The notes below the pieces were generated by a model that was given only the letters and a program-made list of their open reading frames with translations, was not told the origin of the DNA and made no database searches. Shown here in pieces: positions 45,567 through 54,377 of a DNA stretch of 54,488 bases. Each line of letters opens with the position of its first letter. The first letter of the stretch is position 1. The stretch spans positions 106,160-160,647 of the forward strand of contig NZ_KB889875.1 of the NCBI RefSeq assembly GCF_000372805.1, given 5' to 3'. This stretch comes from Marinobacter gelidimuriae (GTDB lineage: Bacteria > Pseudomonadota > Gammaproteobacteria > Pseudomonadales > Oleiphilaceae). A program made the translations under genes and the position numbers.

Positions 45567-46798
45567 CTACAAAGGATTTGGAAAGCGACATCATTATCAT
45601 CGGTGCGGGCCCCTCGGGGGCTGTTGCGGCAGCGCTGTTGCGCAAGCACGGATACCAGGTAACGATCCTGGAAAAACAGCACTTCCCCCGCTTTTCCATT
45701 GGTGAGAGCCTGCTGCCTCAGTGCATGGAGTTTCTAGAGGAAGCCGGTATGACAGAGGTCATTCAGGATGCCGACTTCCAGTACAAGAACGGTGCTGCTT
45801 TTCATTACAATGGTAAAAACACTTCTTTCAATTTTTGCGAAAAATTCTCCTCGGGCCGGGGAACCACCTTTCAGGTCCAGCGCGCACATTTTGATCATCT
45901 GCTGGCCCAAGAAGCAGAGAAAAAGGGCGCCGAAATTCGCTATGGTCATGAAATTACGGCGGCCGACTTCAGTGGTGAGCGTCCATGGCTAAGAGTGTGC
46001 ACTGATGACGGCCAGGAGTATGAGGCTCGGGGCAAATACGTGCTGGATGCTAGTGGTTTTGGCCGTGTGTTGTCGCGCCTCCTGGACCTGGAGACACCCT
46101 CCGAGTTTCCGGTAAGAATGTCGCTCTTCACCCACGTTGAAGACAAGATCGACCATCCAGGCCATGATCGCGACAAGATCCTCATTACTGTGCACCCGAA
46201 GTGGCGCGATGTCTGGTTTTGGCTTATTCCTTTTGCCAATGGTCGCTGCTCTCTGGGTGTGGTGGCAAAACCTGAGTTCATCGAAAGCAGGGACGGGGAT
46301 CCATTGGATGTGTTGCGGGAAATTGTCGGTGAAGATCCGAACCTTTCTGCCCTTTTGGCCAATGCTGAATGGGACATGCCAGTCCGGCCGATACGGGGTT
46401 ATTCTTGCAACGTCAAACAGTTGTGGGGCACTAACTACGCACTTCTGGGCAATGCCGCCGAATTCCTTGATCCGGTGTTCTCCTCGGGTGTCACCATCGC
46501 GATGAAATCCGCCAGTCTGGCTGCACAGGCCCTGCATCGTCAGTTCTGCGGAGAAACCGTCGACTGGCAGGCGGATTATGCCGAGCCACTGATGAGCGGC
46601 GTTGATACCTTCCGCACTTACGTGGACGCCTGGTACGAAGGCACTTTTCAGGACGTGGTTTTCGCAGAGAATCCCTCCGACCCGGTCAAGCGAATGATTT
46701 CATCCATTCTGGCCGGTTATGCCTGGGATACCAAAAACCCGTATGTTAGCGAAAGTCGCCGCCGGCTAGCGACACTGGCCGAGTTGTGTCGTGCGTGA
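45563..46798 (+). CDS. Flavin-dependent halogenase-like oxidoreductase
   Basis: This 411-residue FAD protein begins at a TTG overlapping the apeM stop, preceded by AAAGGAGA. The dinucleotide-binding motif is IIIGAGPSGAVAAALL, and FPRFSIGESLLPQCMEF is the typical second FAD segment. DVWFWLIPF provides WxWxIP, the fingerprint of flavin-dependent halogenases, and Lys75 in FQYKNGAAF sits where phenolic halogenases have their catalytic lysine. It may halogenate the aryl head group, as in the brominated xanthomonadins. Related non-halogenating enzymes share much of this sequence, so a hydroxylase or reductase role is possible. An ATG further upstream (45,524) would extend the N-terminus into apeM. 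Confidence 0.75.
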   Translation: MTTKDLESDIIIIGAGPSGAVAAALLRKHGYQVTILEKQHFPRFSIGESLLPQCMEFLEEAGMTEVIQDADFQYKNGAAFHYNGKNTSFNFCEKFSSGRGTTFQVQRAHFDHLLAQEAEKKGAEIRYGHEITAADFSGERPWLRVCTDDGQEYEARGKYVLDASGFGRVLSRLLDLETPSEFPVRMSLFTHVEDKIDHPGHDRDKILITVHPKWRDVWFWLIPFANGRCSLGVVAKPEFIESRDGDPLDVLREIVGEDPNLSALLANAEWDMPVRPIRGYSCNVKQLWGTNYALLGNAAEFLDPVFSSGVTIAMKSASLAAQALHRQFCGETVDWQADYAEPLMSGVDTFRTYVDAWYEGTFQDVVFAENPSDPVKRMISSILAGYAWDTKNPYVSESRRRLATLAELCRA

Positions 46799-47426
46799 AC
46801 GCAGATGGTTGGCGATAGCTGTGATCAGAGGCGTGTTACTGGCCTTGGCGATAATAACCCTGGCCGGCTGTAATATGCTGGGGGTTCGCCCCTTGCCCCC
46901 GGTGCCGCCGTTGTTGGAGCCGGGGAGCGGTGATATGGCCGTGCAGATGAACCAACGCATGACCCTAACCTTGGAAGATCGGCGCCACCACATGATGGTA
47001 GTGGTCAGCTTCACCCCCGAACAGACCAGGATGACCGGCTTCACCCTGACCGGTCAGCGCCTGCTGGATATTGTGCATGAAGATGGCAAGGTCAGCATCT
47101 GGCAAAGCGAGCAGGTGGACCGGGACATTCCCGCTCGTTGGCTGATGACCCAGTTACAGTTGGCCTATTGGCCAAAAGCGGCATTGCAAGAGGCTTATGG
47201 TTTGCCATGGGTCTTTGTGCAGGAGGGTACACAGCGGGCGCTTTATCTTGAAGATGAATTGCTGGTAATGGTAAGCTGCGCCCCCGATTTTCATGCCCTC
47301 AAGGCAGGATCGAAACTGATAATAAACCAGCCACGGATGGGATTGGTGATGACCGTCGAAACCCTGAAAGTAAAGGATCTTGCGGCTCCGTCCGGGTCGG
47401 GTAATAGGCAAGAGACGGGGCAATGA
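46791..47426 (+). CDS. apeN: DUF3261 lipoprotein (ApeN)
   Basis: This 211-residue protein has a lipoprotein signal peptide ending in the lipobox LAGC (Cys about residue 26). A LolB-like beta-rich mature part follows, with DRRHHMMVVVSFTPEQTRMTGFTLTGQRLLDI. DUF3261 proteins of aryl polyene clusters are outer-membrane candidates that may receive the polyene lipid from the LolA-like carrier. The GTG start overlaps the preceding stop, and the stop overlaps the apeO start by 4 bp. Confidence 0.85.
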   Translation: MRERRWLAIAVIRGVLLALAIITLAGCNMLGVRPLPPVPPLLEPGSGDMAVQMNQRMTLTLEDRRHHMMVVVSFTPEQTRMTGFTLTGQRLLDIVHEDGKVSIWQSEQVDRDIPARWLMTQLQLAYWPKAALQEAYGLPWVFVQEGTQRALYLEDELLVMVSCAPDFHALKAGSKLIINQPRMGLVMTVETLKVKDLAAPSGSGNRQETGQ

Positions 47427-48592
47427 CTAGCCCCATTTACCTACATAAACCTGGTGTCGTCTGTGCTCTTGGAGCCACAACAGACGAGGTGGTCGAAGCA
47501 CTGATGGCCGCGCAGCCGACACATTTGACCGTCACCGAAGCTTATACGCCGGGTCGTGCCTTGCCGCTGGGCGTGATTTTGGTCGAACTGCCGATAATTA
47601 AAGGGCGGCATGCCAGCCGTAATAATCGTCTGCTGCTGCAAGCTGTGGAACAGGTGCAGCCTGAGCTGGACCGGGTTTTGCAAAATCATGCGCGCCATCG
47701 TATCGGCGTGGTTTTGGGCACTAGCACCTCCGGCATTGGCGATGCCGAGAACGCATTCTCTGAAGAGCGGCCCGAGGGTTTGCCGTCCTGGTATCACTAC
47801 TCTATGCAAGAAATCGGCGCGCCGGCACAGTTTCTGGCTCGTCATCTTGGCCTATCAGGGCCGGCAACTACCATATCCACCGCCTGCTCTTCCAGTGCCA
47901 AGGCACTGGCTAGCGCCCGGCGATTGCTCAAAGCCGACGTTTGTGATGCCGTTATCTGTGGCGGTGTGGACAGTCTTTGCCGGCTCACGGTCAACGGCTT
48001 CGACGCCTTGAACTCCGTCAGTGGAACGACCTGTAATCCTATGAGTCGCAACCGTGACGGTATCAACATCGGCGAAGCAGCGAGTATTTTCGTGATGTCT
48101 CATGAGCCCGGGCCGGTCATCCTGTCCGGGGTGGGCGAATGTTCCGATGCCCATCATATTTCGGCGCCACATCCGGAAGGGATCGGTGCCCGCAATGCCA
48201 TCAAGACTGCGTTAGACGACGCGGGACTGAAGCCTGAACAGATTGGCTATATCAACCTGCATGGTACCGCCACGCCCCAGAATGACAGCATGGAAAGCTT
48301 GGCGGTCAGCCAAATATTTGAAACGTCACCACTGTGCAGCTCCACCAAGCCGCTGACCGGCCACACTCTGGGCGCGGCCGGAGCATTGGAAGCGGCTTTC
48401 TGCTGGCTCACGCTGGTCGGTGATGGTCATTTACCGGTGCATTGGTGGGATGGTGAAAAAGATGAAGAGTTGCCGGCTTTGGAGTTGGTGACGCCGGGCC
48501 AGACGCTTCCCGCGGCGTCCAAGCATGCGCTGAGCAACTCGTTTGCCTTTGGTGGCAATAACATCGCACTGGTGTTCAGTGCCGCGAACTGA
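47423..48592 (+). CDS. apeO: Beta-ketoacyl-ACP synthase (ApeO)
   Basis: This 389-residue FabB/FabF-type ketosynthase has its catalytic triad as Cys155 (ISTACSSSAKAL), His280 (NLHGTATPQND) and His314 (LTGHTLGAAGA). It condenses malonyl-ACP with the growing aryl polyene chain. By family and gene order it is ApeO, which works with the ApeC-type partner encoded at the start of the operon. The overlap with apeN and 12-bp distance to apeP indicate one operon. Confidence 0.9.
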   Translation: MTSPIYLHKPGVVCALGATTDEVVEALMAAQPTHLTVTEAYTPGRALPLGVILVELPIIKGRHASRNNRLLLQAVEQVQPELDRVLQNHARHRIGVVLGTSTSGIGDAENAFSEERPEGLPSWYHYSMQEIGAPAQFLARHLGLSGPATTISTACSSSAKALASARRLLKADVCDAVICGGVDSLCRLTVNGFDALNSVSGTTCNPMSRNRDGINIGEAASIFVMSHEPGPVILSGVGECSDAHHISAPHPEGIGARNAIKTALDDAGLKPEQIGYINLHGTATPQNDSMESLAVSQIFETSPLCSSTKPLTGHTLGAAGALEAAFCWLTLVGDGHLPVHWWDGEKDEELPALELVTPGQTLPAASKHALSNSFAFGGNNIALVFSAAN

Positions 48593-48604
48593 GGTGTTGA
48601 GATC

Positions 48605-49078
48605 GTGGCGATAACGAACCAGAGACCGCATTATAACGTGGACGAGTTGGTGCGCCATCGTGGCGGAATGAGCCTGCTGGACCAAGTGGTTGACTATGAC
48701 AAAACCTGGCTGAAAGCCACCTCTAAACTGACAGAAGACAACCTGTTCATGAGTGGGGGCTGGATGCCGTCGTGGATTGGCATCGAGTACATGGCTCAGT
48801 CTGTTGCCGCCTTGGCCGGGACTCGTGCGATACGTCAGAACGAACCTGTAAAGGTGGGGTTTTTGGTTAGTACGCGCAAATATGAGGCGGAGCGGCCAGC
48901 ATTTCCGGTGGGCAGCACTCTTACGGTTGTTGTCAGTGAAGTGGTAATGGGTGAAAACGGGCTCGGTGTCTTTGACTGCGAGCTGACATGCGAGCAGCCA
49001 GATGGTCAGAGTTTTGCGGTCACCACCCGGCTAAATGTGTTTCAGCCGGTTGATTTCAGAAAAGTTTTTGGAGCATGA
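48605..49078 (+). CDS. apeP: Hotdog 3-hydroxyacyl-ACP dehydratase (ApeP)
   Basis: This 157-residue hotdog protein has LVRHRGGMSLLDQVVDYD and WIGIEYMAQSVAALAG, typical of the dehydratases of aryl polyene clusters. It would remove water from the 3-hydroxyacyl intermediate and make one trans double bond per cycle, alongside the ApeI part of the fused protein. The start is a GTG at 48,605. The apeQ start overlaps its stop (ATGA). Confidence 0.87.
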   Translation: MAITNQRPHYNVDELVRHRGGMSLLDQVVDYDKTWLKATSKLTEDNLFMSGGWMPSWIGIEYMAQSVAALAGTRAIRQNEPVKVGFLVSTRKYEAERPAFPVGSTLTVVVSEVVMGENGLGVFDCELTCEQPDGQSFAVTTRLNVFQPVDFRKVFGA

Positions 49079-49806
49079 GTATGACACAAACAGTATTGGT
49101 CACCGGCTCCAGTCGAGGTATTGGCCGTGCGTGCGCGTTGCGACTGGCGCGGGACGGATATGATGTCGTTCTCCATTGTCGCAGGGAAACCGGCCGGGCA
49201 CAGGATGTTCAGCAGGAAATTGAAGCGATGGGACAAAACGCCCGAATTCTTCAGTTTGATATTACTGACCGGGAGCAGGTGTCCCGTGTGCTGTTGGACG
49301 ATGTCGAAGAGCACGGTGCCTATTATGGTGTTGTCTGCAATGCCGGTGTTGCCCGTGATAACGCTTTCCCCGCCATTTCCGGTGAAGACTGGGATCTGGT
49401 GCTGCGCACAAATTTAGATGGTTTTTACAACGTGCTCAGCCCTCTGGTTATGCCCATGATTCGCCGGCGCAAGCCTGGCCGGATCGTTACCCTGTCGTCC
49501 GTATCCGGGCTTAACGGCAATCGTGGGCAGGTTAATTACAGTGCGGCCAAGGCTGGGATCATCGGTGCGACCAAGGCGTTGGCAGTGGAGCTGGCGAAGC
49601 GCAAGATAACGGTGAACTGCGTCGCTCCGGGGCTTATTGAAACTGACATGATCGAAGGAGTTCCTGTCGAGGAAGCATTGAAAATGATCCCTTGCCAACG
49701 TCTCGGCAAGCCGGAGGAAGTGGCGGCCACCATCAGCTTTCTAATGTCGGAGGATGCGGGTTATATCACCCGACAAGTTATTTCGGTCAACGGAGGTATC
49801 TGCTGA
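49075..49806 (+). CDS. apeQ: 3-ketoacyl-ACP reductase, FabG-like (ApeQ)
   Basis: This 243-residue short-chain dehydrogenase has the NADPH motif TGSSRGIGRA, the NAG motif and the catalytic Ser, Tyr and Lys in LSSVSG and NYSAAKAG. It reduces the 3-keto group of the growing chain. An alternative ATG six bases downstream (49,081) gives the same protein minus two residues. The stop overlaps the apeR start (TGATG). Confidence 0.92.
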   Translation: MSMTQTVLVTGSSRGIGRACALRLARDGYDVVLHCRRETGRAQDVQQEIEAMGQNARILQFDITDREQVSRVLLDDVEEHGAYYGVVCNAGVARDNAFPAISGEDWDLVLRTNLDGFYNVLSPLVMPMIRRRKPGRIVTLSSVSGLNGNRGQVNYSAAKAGIIGATKALAVELAKRKITVNCVAPGLIETDMIEGVPVEEALKMIPCQRLGKPEEVAATISFLMSEDAGYITRQVISVNGGIC

Positions 49807-51032
49807 TGAAGCGAGTTGTGATTACCGGAATGGCCGGAATCTCTCCGATCGGTAGCGATTGGCAAACCGTGTCCGACAACCTGGAAGCCGGGCGCAATGG
49901 TATCCGGACCATGACAGACTGGAAACGTTTTACCGGCCTGAATACCCTCCTGGGCGCGCCGGTGACTGATTTCAAAAAGCCGGCACATTATTCTCGCCGG
50001 GCAGTACGTGGTATGGGACGGGTGGCGCTGATGGCAACCCGGGCTTCCGAACTGGCACTGGATGATGCCGGCCTGCTGGACGACGAGAGTATCCGTGATG
50101 GCAGGATGGGTGTCTCCTACGGCTCATCTACAGGGTCCACAAATGCGGTTACAGAATTCGCCACTATGTTGATCGACGAAGTGGTAGATGGGATCACTGC
50201 TACGTCTTATGTCCGCATGATGTCTCATACGGCGCCGGTCAATATTGGGGTGTTTTTCGGGCTTAAAGGGCGGGTTATTACAACATCCAGTGCCTGCACA
50301 TCTGGCAGCCAAGGCATTGGCTACGCCTACGAAGCCATTAGGTTCGGTCGTCAGACCATGATGCTGGCCGGAGGGGCTGAAGAGTTGTGCCCGACTGAAG
50401 CGGCGGTATTCGATACACTATATGCCACAAGTACGGTTAACGATTCACCGGAGTCAACGCCAAGACCTTTTGATGCCGAGCGGGATGGCCTGGTGATCGG
50501 TGAAGGCGCCTGCACGCTGGTTCTCGAAGAACTGGAGCATGCTCGGGCCCGTGGCGTCCATATCTATGGCGAGATTGTCGGTTTTGGCACCAATTCCGAT
50601 GGTACTCACATCACCCAGCCGACCCGCGAAACGATGCGCCAGGTGATGGAGCTCTCGCTGGAAGACGCTGACCTTGATGCCAGCGCGATTGGTTATGTCA
50701 GTGCCCATGGAACCGCCACCGACCGTGGTGATATTGCCGAGAGTCATGCCACCCATGACATTTTCGGAAGCCGTGCACCTATCAGCTCCCTGAAGAGTTA
50801 CACCGGGCACACTCTGGGCGCTTGTGGTGCTCTGGAGTCCTGGGTGGCACTGGAAATGATGAACCGCAACCGTTTTCACCACACCAACAATCTAAACAAG
50901 GTGGATCCGGAGTGTGCGGATCTCGATTACATCGTCAACGAGCCGCGTGAGATTAACTGCGAGTACGTGATGAGCAATAACTTTGCGTTCGGTGGCATCA
51001 ATACATCGCTGATTTTCCGCCGGTGGCCGTAA
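49806..51032 (+). CDS. apeR: Beta-ketoacyl-ACP synthase (ApeR)
   Basis: This 408-residue ketosynthase starts MKRVVITGMAGISPIG. Its catalytic residues are Cys164 (SSACTSGSQG), His301 (SAHGTATDRGD) and His335 (YTGHTLGACGA), and the C-terminal NNFAFGGIN is present. It is the second ketosynthase of the polyene set and may start the chain by condensing the aryl starter with malonyl-ACP. In known aryl polyene clusters ApeR closes the cluster; here five more genes follow in the same direction. Confidence 0.9.
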   Translation: MKRVVITGMAGISPIGSDWQTVSDNLEAGRNGIRTMTDWKRFTGLNTLLGAPVTDFKKPAHYSRRAVRGMGRVALMATRASELALDDAGLLDDESIRDGRMGVSYGSSTGSTNAVTEFATMLIDEVVDGITATSYVRMMSHTAPVNIGVFFGLKGRVITTSSACTSGSQGIGYAYEAIRFGRQTMMLAGGAEELCPTEAAVFDTLYATSTVNDSPESTPRPFDAERDGLVIGEGACTLVLEELEHARARGVHIYGEIVGFGTNSDGTHITQPTRETMRQVMELSLEDADLDASAIGYVSAHGTATDRGDIAESHATHDIFGSRAPISSLKSYTGHTLGACGALESWVALEMMNRNRFHHTNNLNKVDPECADLDYIVNEPREINCEYVMSNNFAFGGINTSLIFRRWP

Positions 51033-51066
51033 TGATGTTCAAGCTGGCCGAGCATGGAGTGGGTTT

Positions 51067-51612
51067 ATGCAGTTAATAATCTTCGCCGGCTCGATAGCAG
51101 TTCTGGCTTGGCTTTGTTGGCACCAGCTCAGGAACCCGGGTTGCCACGGGTTCTATCGGTTTTTTGCCTTTGCCGGTATTGCCTGGCTGCTGGTTTACCG
51201 TATTGGTTACTGGCACGACAATCTGATTTCCTTCCACCAGTTGGTGTCTAGCTTGTTGATGTTGTTGTCGCTCTGGATGGTGGTTGCAGGCGTCCGGGAG
51301 TTCCGTCTGCGGGGAGGCCACCGGGAGAGCGGCCAACTGCCGGAAAATTTTAGTTTTGAAAATACCAGCCATCTGGTAACAACGGGAATCTACCAGTATA
51401 TCCGGCATCCGATGTATACCTCGTTGGTGCTGCTTGCCTGGGGGATCTTCCTGAAACAGTTTTCCTGGTATGGACTGCTGGTGGTGAGCTTGGTCACTTT
51501 GGCGCTTTATTTGACGGCGCGAACGGAGGAGCGCGAAAACCTGGCCTTCTTCGATGAGGCCTATGAACGCTACCGCCGCTCCAGCAAACTGTTTTTCCCA
51601 TTTCTGGTATAA
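51067..51612 (+). CDS. Integral membrane methyltransferase, ICMT/PEMT-like
   Basis: This 181-residue protein has about five hydrophobic segments and the hallmark of isoprenylcysteine carboxyl methyltransferase-like enzymes: TTGIYQYIRHPMYTS, followed by a C-terminal EERENLAFFDEAYERYRR. Members methylate carboxyl, phospho-lipid or phenolic groups of membrane substrates with S-adenosylmethionine. The start at 51,067 follows GGAGTG at close spacing. It lies 34 bp behind apeR and 41 bp before an ABC ATPase, so it probably belongs to the operon and may modify the polyene. The actual substrate is unknown. Confidence 0.75.
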   Translation: MQLIIFAGSIAVLAWLCWHQLRNPGCHGFYRFFAFAGIAWLLVYRIGYWHDNLISFHQLVSSLLMLLSLWMVVAGVREFRLRGGHRESGQLPENFSFENTSHLVTTGIYQYIRHPMYTSLVLLAWGIFLKQFSWYGLLVVSLVTLALYLTARTEERENLAFFDEAYERYRRSSKLFFPFLV

Positions 51613-51653
51613 CCATACGCAAGCCAGCGTGCTGAAACCGACCGGAACCACCT

Positions 51654-52406
51654 GTGATTGCTATTAGCCAACTTGAATTCAGTTACACACCATCGGCAAG
51701 CCCGGTGCTGAAGGGGATCGATCTTGATGTGCCCGACAATGCGTTATTCGGTCTGCTTGGCCCTAACGGCGCCGGCAAGACCACGTTGTTGTCGCTTCTG
51801 GCCGGCTTGATTCCGTGTCCGCAGCAGTGTGTTTTCATTAACGGCAAGGATTTGTCTACCCCGGCTGGTCGTGCTGCCTCTAGGGTTTCCCTAGTGCCGC
51901 AGGAGTATGCCTTTTATCAGCCATTAACCGTGCGGGAAAACTTGGCTTTTTTTGCCGGTGTTCAAGGCGTGCCGGCGAAGAAAATCAAACAGCGAATTCA
52001 GGACGCGGTCGCACAAACCGGGCTGAAGGAAAGGCTTGACAGCCGCGCGGGCAAATTGTCGGGAGGGCTTAAGCGACGGTTGAACCTGGCCATCGGCTTG
52101 TTAGACCAACCCCGCTTGCTGCTATTGGATGAACCAACGGTGGGTATCGACCCCCACTCCCGGCACTTTATTCTTGAAACCATTCGTCACCTGGGTGCTA
52201 CCGGTACCACAGTGATTTACACCTCCCATTACATGGAAGAAGTAGAAGAGTTATGTGATCGTGTGGCCATTATGGACCACGGTCGGATACTCCGCAGCGG
52301 CGCCCTGGTTAAATTGCTGGCCGAGGCGCCCCAAACCGGACATCGTCGGAAATCCAGCCTGGAGTCCCTGTTTCTGGATCTCACTACTCGCGACTTGAGG
52401 GACTGA
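51654..52406 (+). CDS. ABC transporter ATP-binding protein
   Basis: This 250-residue ATPase has Walker A GPNGAGKTTL, signature LSGGLKRRLNLAIG, Walker B LLLLDEPTVGID and a switch histidine in YTSHYMEEVEE. It starts at a GTG. The C-terminus is short, without the extra domain of larger members. It pairs with the ABC-2 permease one base downstream and resembles the NodI/DrrA-like exporters. It is an addition to the usual MMPL exporter of aryl polyene clusters. Confidence 0.88.
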   Translation: MIAISQLEFSYTPSASPVLKGIDLDVPDNALFGLLGPNGAGKTTLLSLLAGLIPCPQQCVFINGKDLSTPAGRAASRVSLVPQEYAFYQPLTVRENLAFFAGVQGVPAKKIKQRIQDAVAQTGLKERLDSRAGKLSGGLKRRLNLAIGLLDQPRLLLLDEPTVGIDPHSRHFILETIRHLGATGTTVIYTSHYMEEVEELCDRVAIMDHGRILRSGALVKLLAEAPQTGHRRKSSLESLFLDLTTRDLRD

Positions 52407-52407
52407 A

Positions 52408-53583
52408 ATGGGCGTTATGATCGCACTGATCCGCAAGGAATTGCTGCTGCTGTGTCGCGATCCCCATGGCCTGCTGTTACTGTTCGTGATGCCCGCTATA
52501 TTTGTGCTGATCATGACCTTTGCTCTGCAGAATCAGTACGCCATGAACAAAGAAGTGACACTGGATTTCCTGCTTTTCAGTGAGGACGACAGTGGGCTCA
52601 GTCGCGCCTTTGAGCGGGAGCTGGCCACTATGGCACCACTGCAGCGATTGCCTACACAGAGCGACTGGGAGGAAATGCAGGCCCTGGCGCAGGCGGATAA
52701 AGTGAAATTTCTGGTTCGAGTGAAGCCCGGTTTTGATCAGTTGCTTGTCGATCGCGAGCCGGCGGTCGAAATTCTGTTTTCACCCGGAACGTCGCCGGTA
52801 TTTGCCAGTGTTGGACAAGCCCGGGTCACAGAACTGTTGAACCGATTATACCTGCGTTATCGGCTGGCAACCATGCCGGGTGTGCAAAGCAGTCTGGAAG
52901 CGCAATCTTCGGATCTCGTTCAAACGCGTTCCCTGTATGACGACAGTGGCGCTATGCCGTCATCGGTGCAGCAGAATGTGCCCGCATGGTTGCTGTTTGC
53001 CATGTTTTTTATCGCCATCCCACTGTCGACCACTCTGATCAACGAGCGACAACAGGGTACCCTGCTGCGGCTGCAAAGCATGGGTATTGGCCCGGTAAAG
53101 CTGCTGGCCGGTAAAGTGATTCCGTTTTTCATCGTCAACTTGTTACAGGTGGCGGTATTGTTTCTGATCGGTCTGTATATGATCCCGCTATTGGGTGGTG
53201 ATCAACTGACTTTGGGTGAAAATCCCGAAGGTCTGATATTGGTTGCGGTGGCCGTTAGCCTGGCCGCGGTCAGTTATGCGCTTTTGGTCGCGCAGATTGC
53301 GAGTACCATTGAGCAGGCCACGATTGTTTCTGGTGTCCTTAACATTATTATGGCCGCACTTGGTGGCGTAATGGTCCCCAGGTTTTTAATGCCTGATGCC
53401 ATGCGAGAAATAGGCAGTTACTCGCCCATGTCCTGGGGGCTTGATGGTTTCTTTGACATCCTGTTACGCAATGGCACGGTGGTGGATGTCCTGCCGGAAG
53501 TGGGTGCCCTGTTGGGGTTTGCAGCGCTTATGCTGAGTCTTGCTATATGGTGTTACCGCCGTGCTGCCCCGGAACGGGGATAA
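52408..53583 (+). CDS. ABC-2 type transporter permease
   Basis: This 391-residue protein has one N-terminal helix (about residues 20-45), an extracytoplasmic domain of roughly 150 residues and a block of five helices from about residue 190. This is the ABC-2 exporter fold of the YhhJ/YadH kind. The conserved loop INERQQGTLLRLQSM is present ahead of the second transmembrane helix. With the ATPase it should export a lipid-like product or intermediate. A carrier protein gene starts six bases after its stop. Confidence 0.86.
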   Translation: MGVMIALIRKELLLLCRDPHGLLLLFVMPAIFVLIMTFALQNQYAMNKEVTLDFLLFSEDDSGLSRAFERELATMAPLQRLPTQSDWEEMQALAQADKVKFLVRVKPGFDQLLVDREPAVEILFSPGTSPVFASVGQARVTELLNRLYLRYRLATMPGVQSSLEAQSSDLVQTRSLYDDSGAMPSSVQQNVPAWLLFAMFFIAIPLSTTLINERQQGTLLRLQSMGIGPVKLLAGKVIPFFIVNLLQVAVLFLIGLYMIPLLGGDQLTLGENPEGLILVAVAVSLAAVSYALLVAQIASTIEQATIVSGVLNIIMAALGGVMVPRFLMPDAMREIGSYSPMSWGLDGFFDILLRNGTVVDVLPEVGALLGFAALMLSLAIWCYRRAAPERG

Positions 53584-53588
53584 CGCAC

Positions 53589-53873
53589 ATGTCAGTCAAC
53601 AACATTAGTGATGGTATGAATACGTCGAAACTCAAAACAGAGCTCAAGGAATTGATTGTCGAGGAATGCGATGTGGATATTGAAGCCTCCGATATCCAGG
53701 ACGACGAATACCTGATCGGACCGGATAGCCGGCTGAATCTGGATTCGCTGGACGCTCTGAGCATTTCTCTGGAAGTGAAACGCCGCTACAAAAAACACAT
53801 CGACAGTGGTAACGAAACTCGCATGGCATTGGCCTCGGTAACGACCTTGGCGGAATTCATTCTTGCCGACTGA
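53589..53873 (+). CDS. Third acyl carrier protein of the cluster
   Basis: This 94-residue acidic carrier protein has its phosphopantetheine serine, Ser53, in LNLDSLDALSI. The start ATG at 53,589 lies six bases after the permease stop; a second ATG at 53,616 gives a shorter form. It does not resemble ApeE or ApeF closely and is more like single carrier proteins that accompany a dedicated ketosynthase. It forms a pair with the ketosynthase gene 22 bp downstream. Confidence 0.85.
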   Translation: MSVNNISDGMNTSKLKTELKELIVEECDVDIEASDIQDDEYLIGPDSRLNLDSLDALSISLEVKRRYKKHIDSGNETRMALASVTTLAEFILAD

Positions 53874-53894
53874 CCCTGGGTTATTGAACTCTCA

Positions 53895-54377
53895 ATGAAA
53901 GATCTAAAACGATCAGCGACAGCACCCGTCAGAATTGTCGCCAGTGGTATTGTCAGTGCTCTGGGCAATGGCAAGCGCAGCAATCTCACGGCGCTGTTCA
54001 ACGATACTGTCGCCGCCCCCGGTAGGCTGTCTCTGCCGCATTTCGAAGAGCCTATCGCGGTTCCTTACCACGCTGTCCTCGGTGCTCCGGAGTCAGCAGG
54101 AGGTCGCCTGCACTGGTTATTGAATCAGGCGATTGGTGAGCTATTGGCTGAGCATCCATTGACCCTGGAGCAGCGCGCCACTATTCCGGTATTTATCGGT
54201 TCTTCCTGTTGGGGAATCGGTATTGCCGAGGAAGGGTATCGCCAGCAATACCGTGACAACCCTGAAACTGCCATTCCGCTGCCACTCGACGGCTTCAGCC
54301 AGATCAGCCGGTATCTGCAGCAGCAGTTCAGCTTTCATGGTGCGGACTTTGCGCTCAATACCGCTTGTACGGCGTAA
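53895..54377 (+). pseudogene. Ketosynthase gene interrupted by an IS66-family element
   Basis: The reading frame begins as a FabB/FabF-like ketosynthase (RIVASGIVSALGNG) and reaches FIGSSCWGIGI and FALNTACTA, with the catalytic cysteine at residue 158. Two codons after that cysteine the sequence passes into GTAAGCGCC, the terminus of an IS66-type element, whose bases create the TAA stop. The two active-site histidines that should lie about 150 residues further are lost. The rest of the gene probably continues beyond the element, outside this window. As it stands the product cannot condense. Confidence 0.9.

Noticed and set aside
47423..51032. Assignment of apeO, apeQ and apeR as fatty acid synthase fabB/fabG/fabF
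   Set aside because: The sequence families overlap, but the uninterrupted context of LolA-like, MMPL, DUF3261, hotdog and dedicated ACP genes identifies an aryl polyene cluster.
53547..53588. Earlier start for the third carrier protein, inside the permease gene
   Set aside because: It would add an unlikely Cys-Pro-rich segment (VLPPCCPGTG). The ATG at 53,589 follows the permease stop at normal operon spacing.
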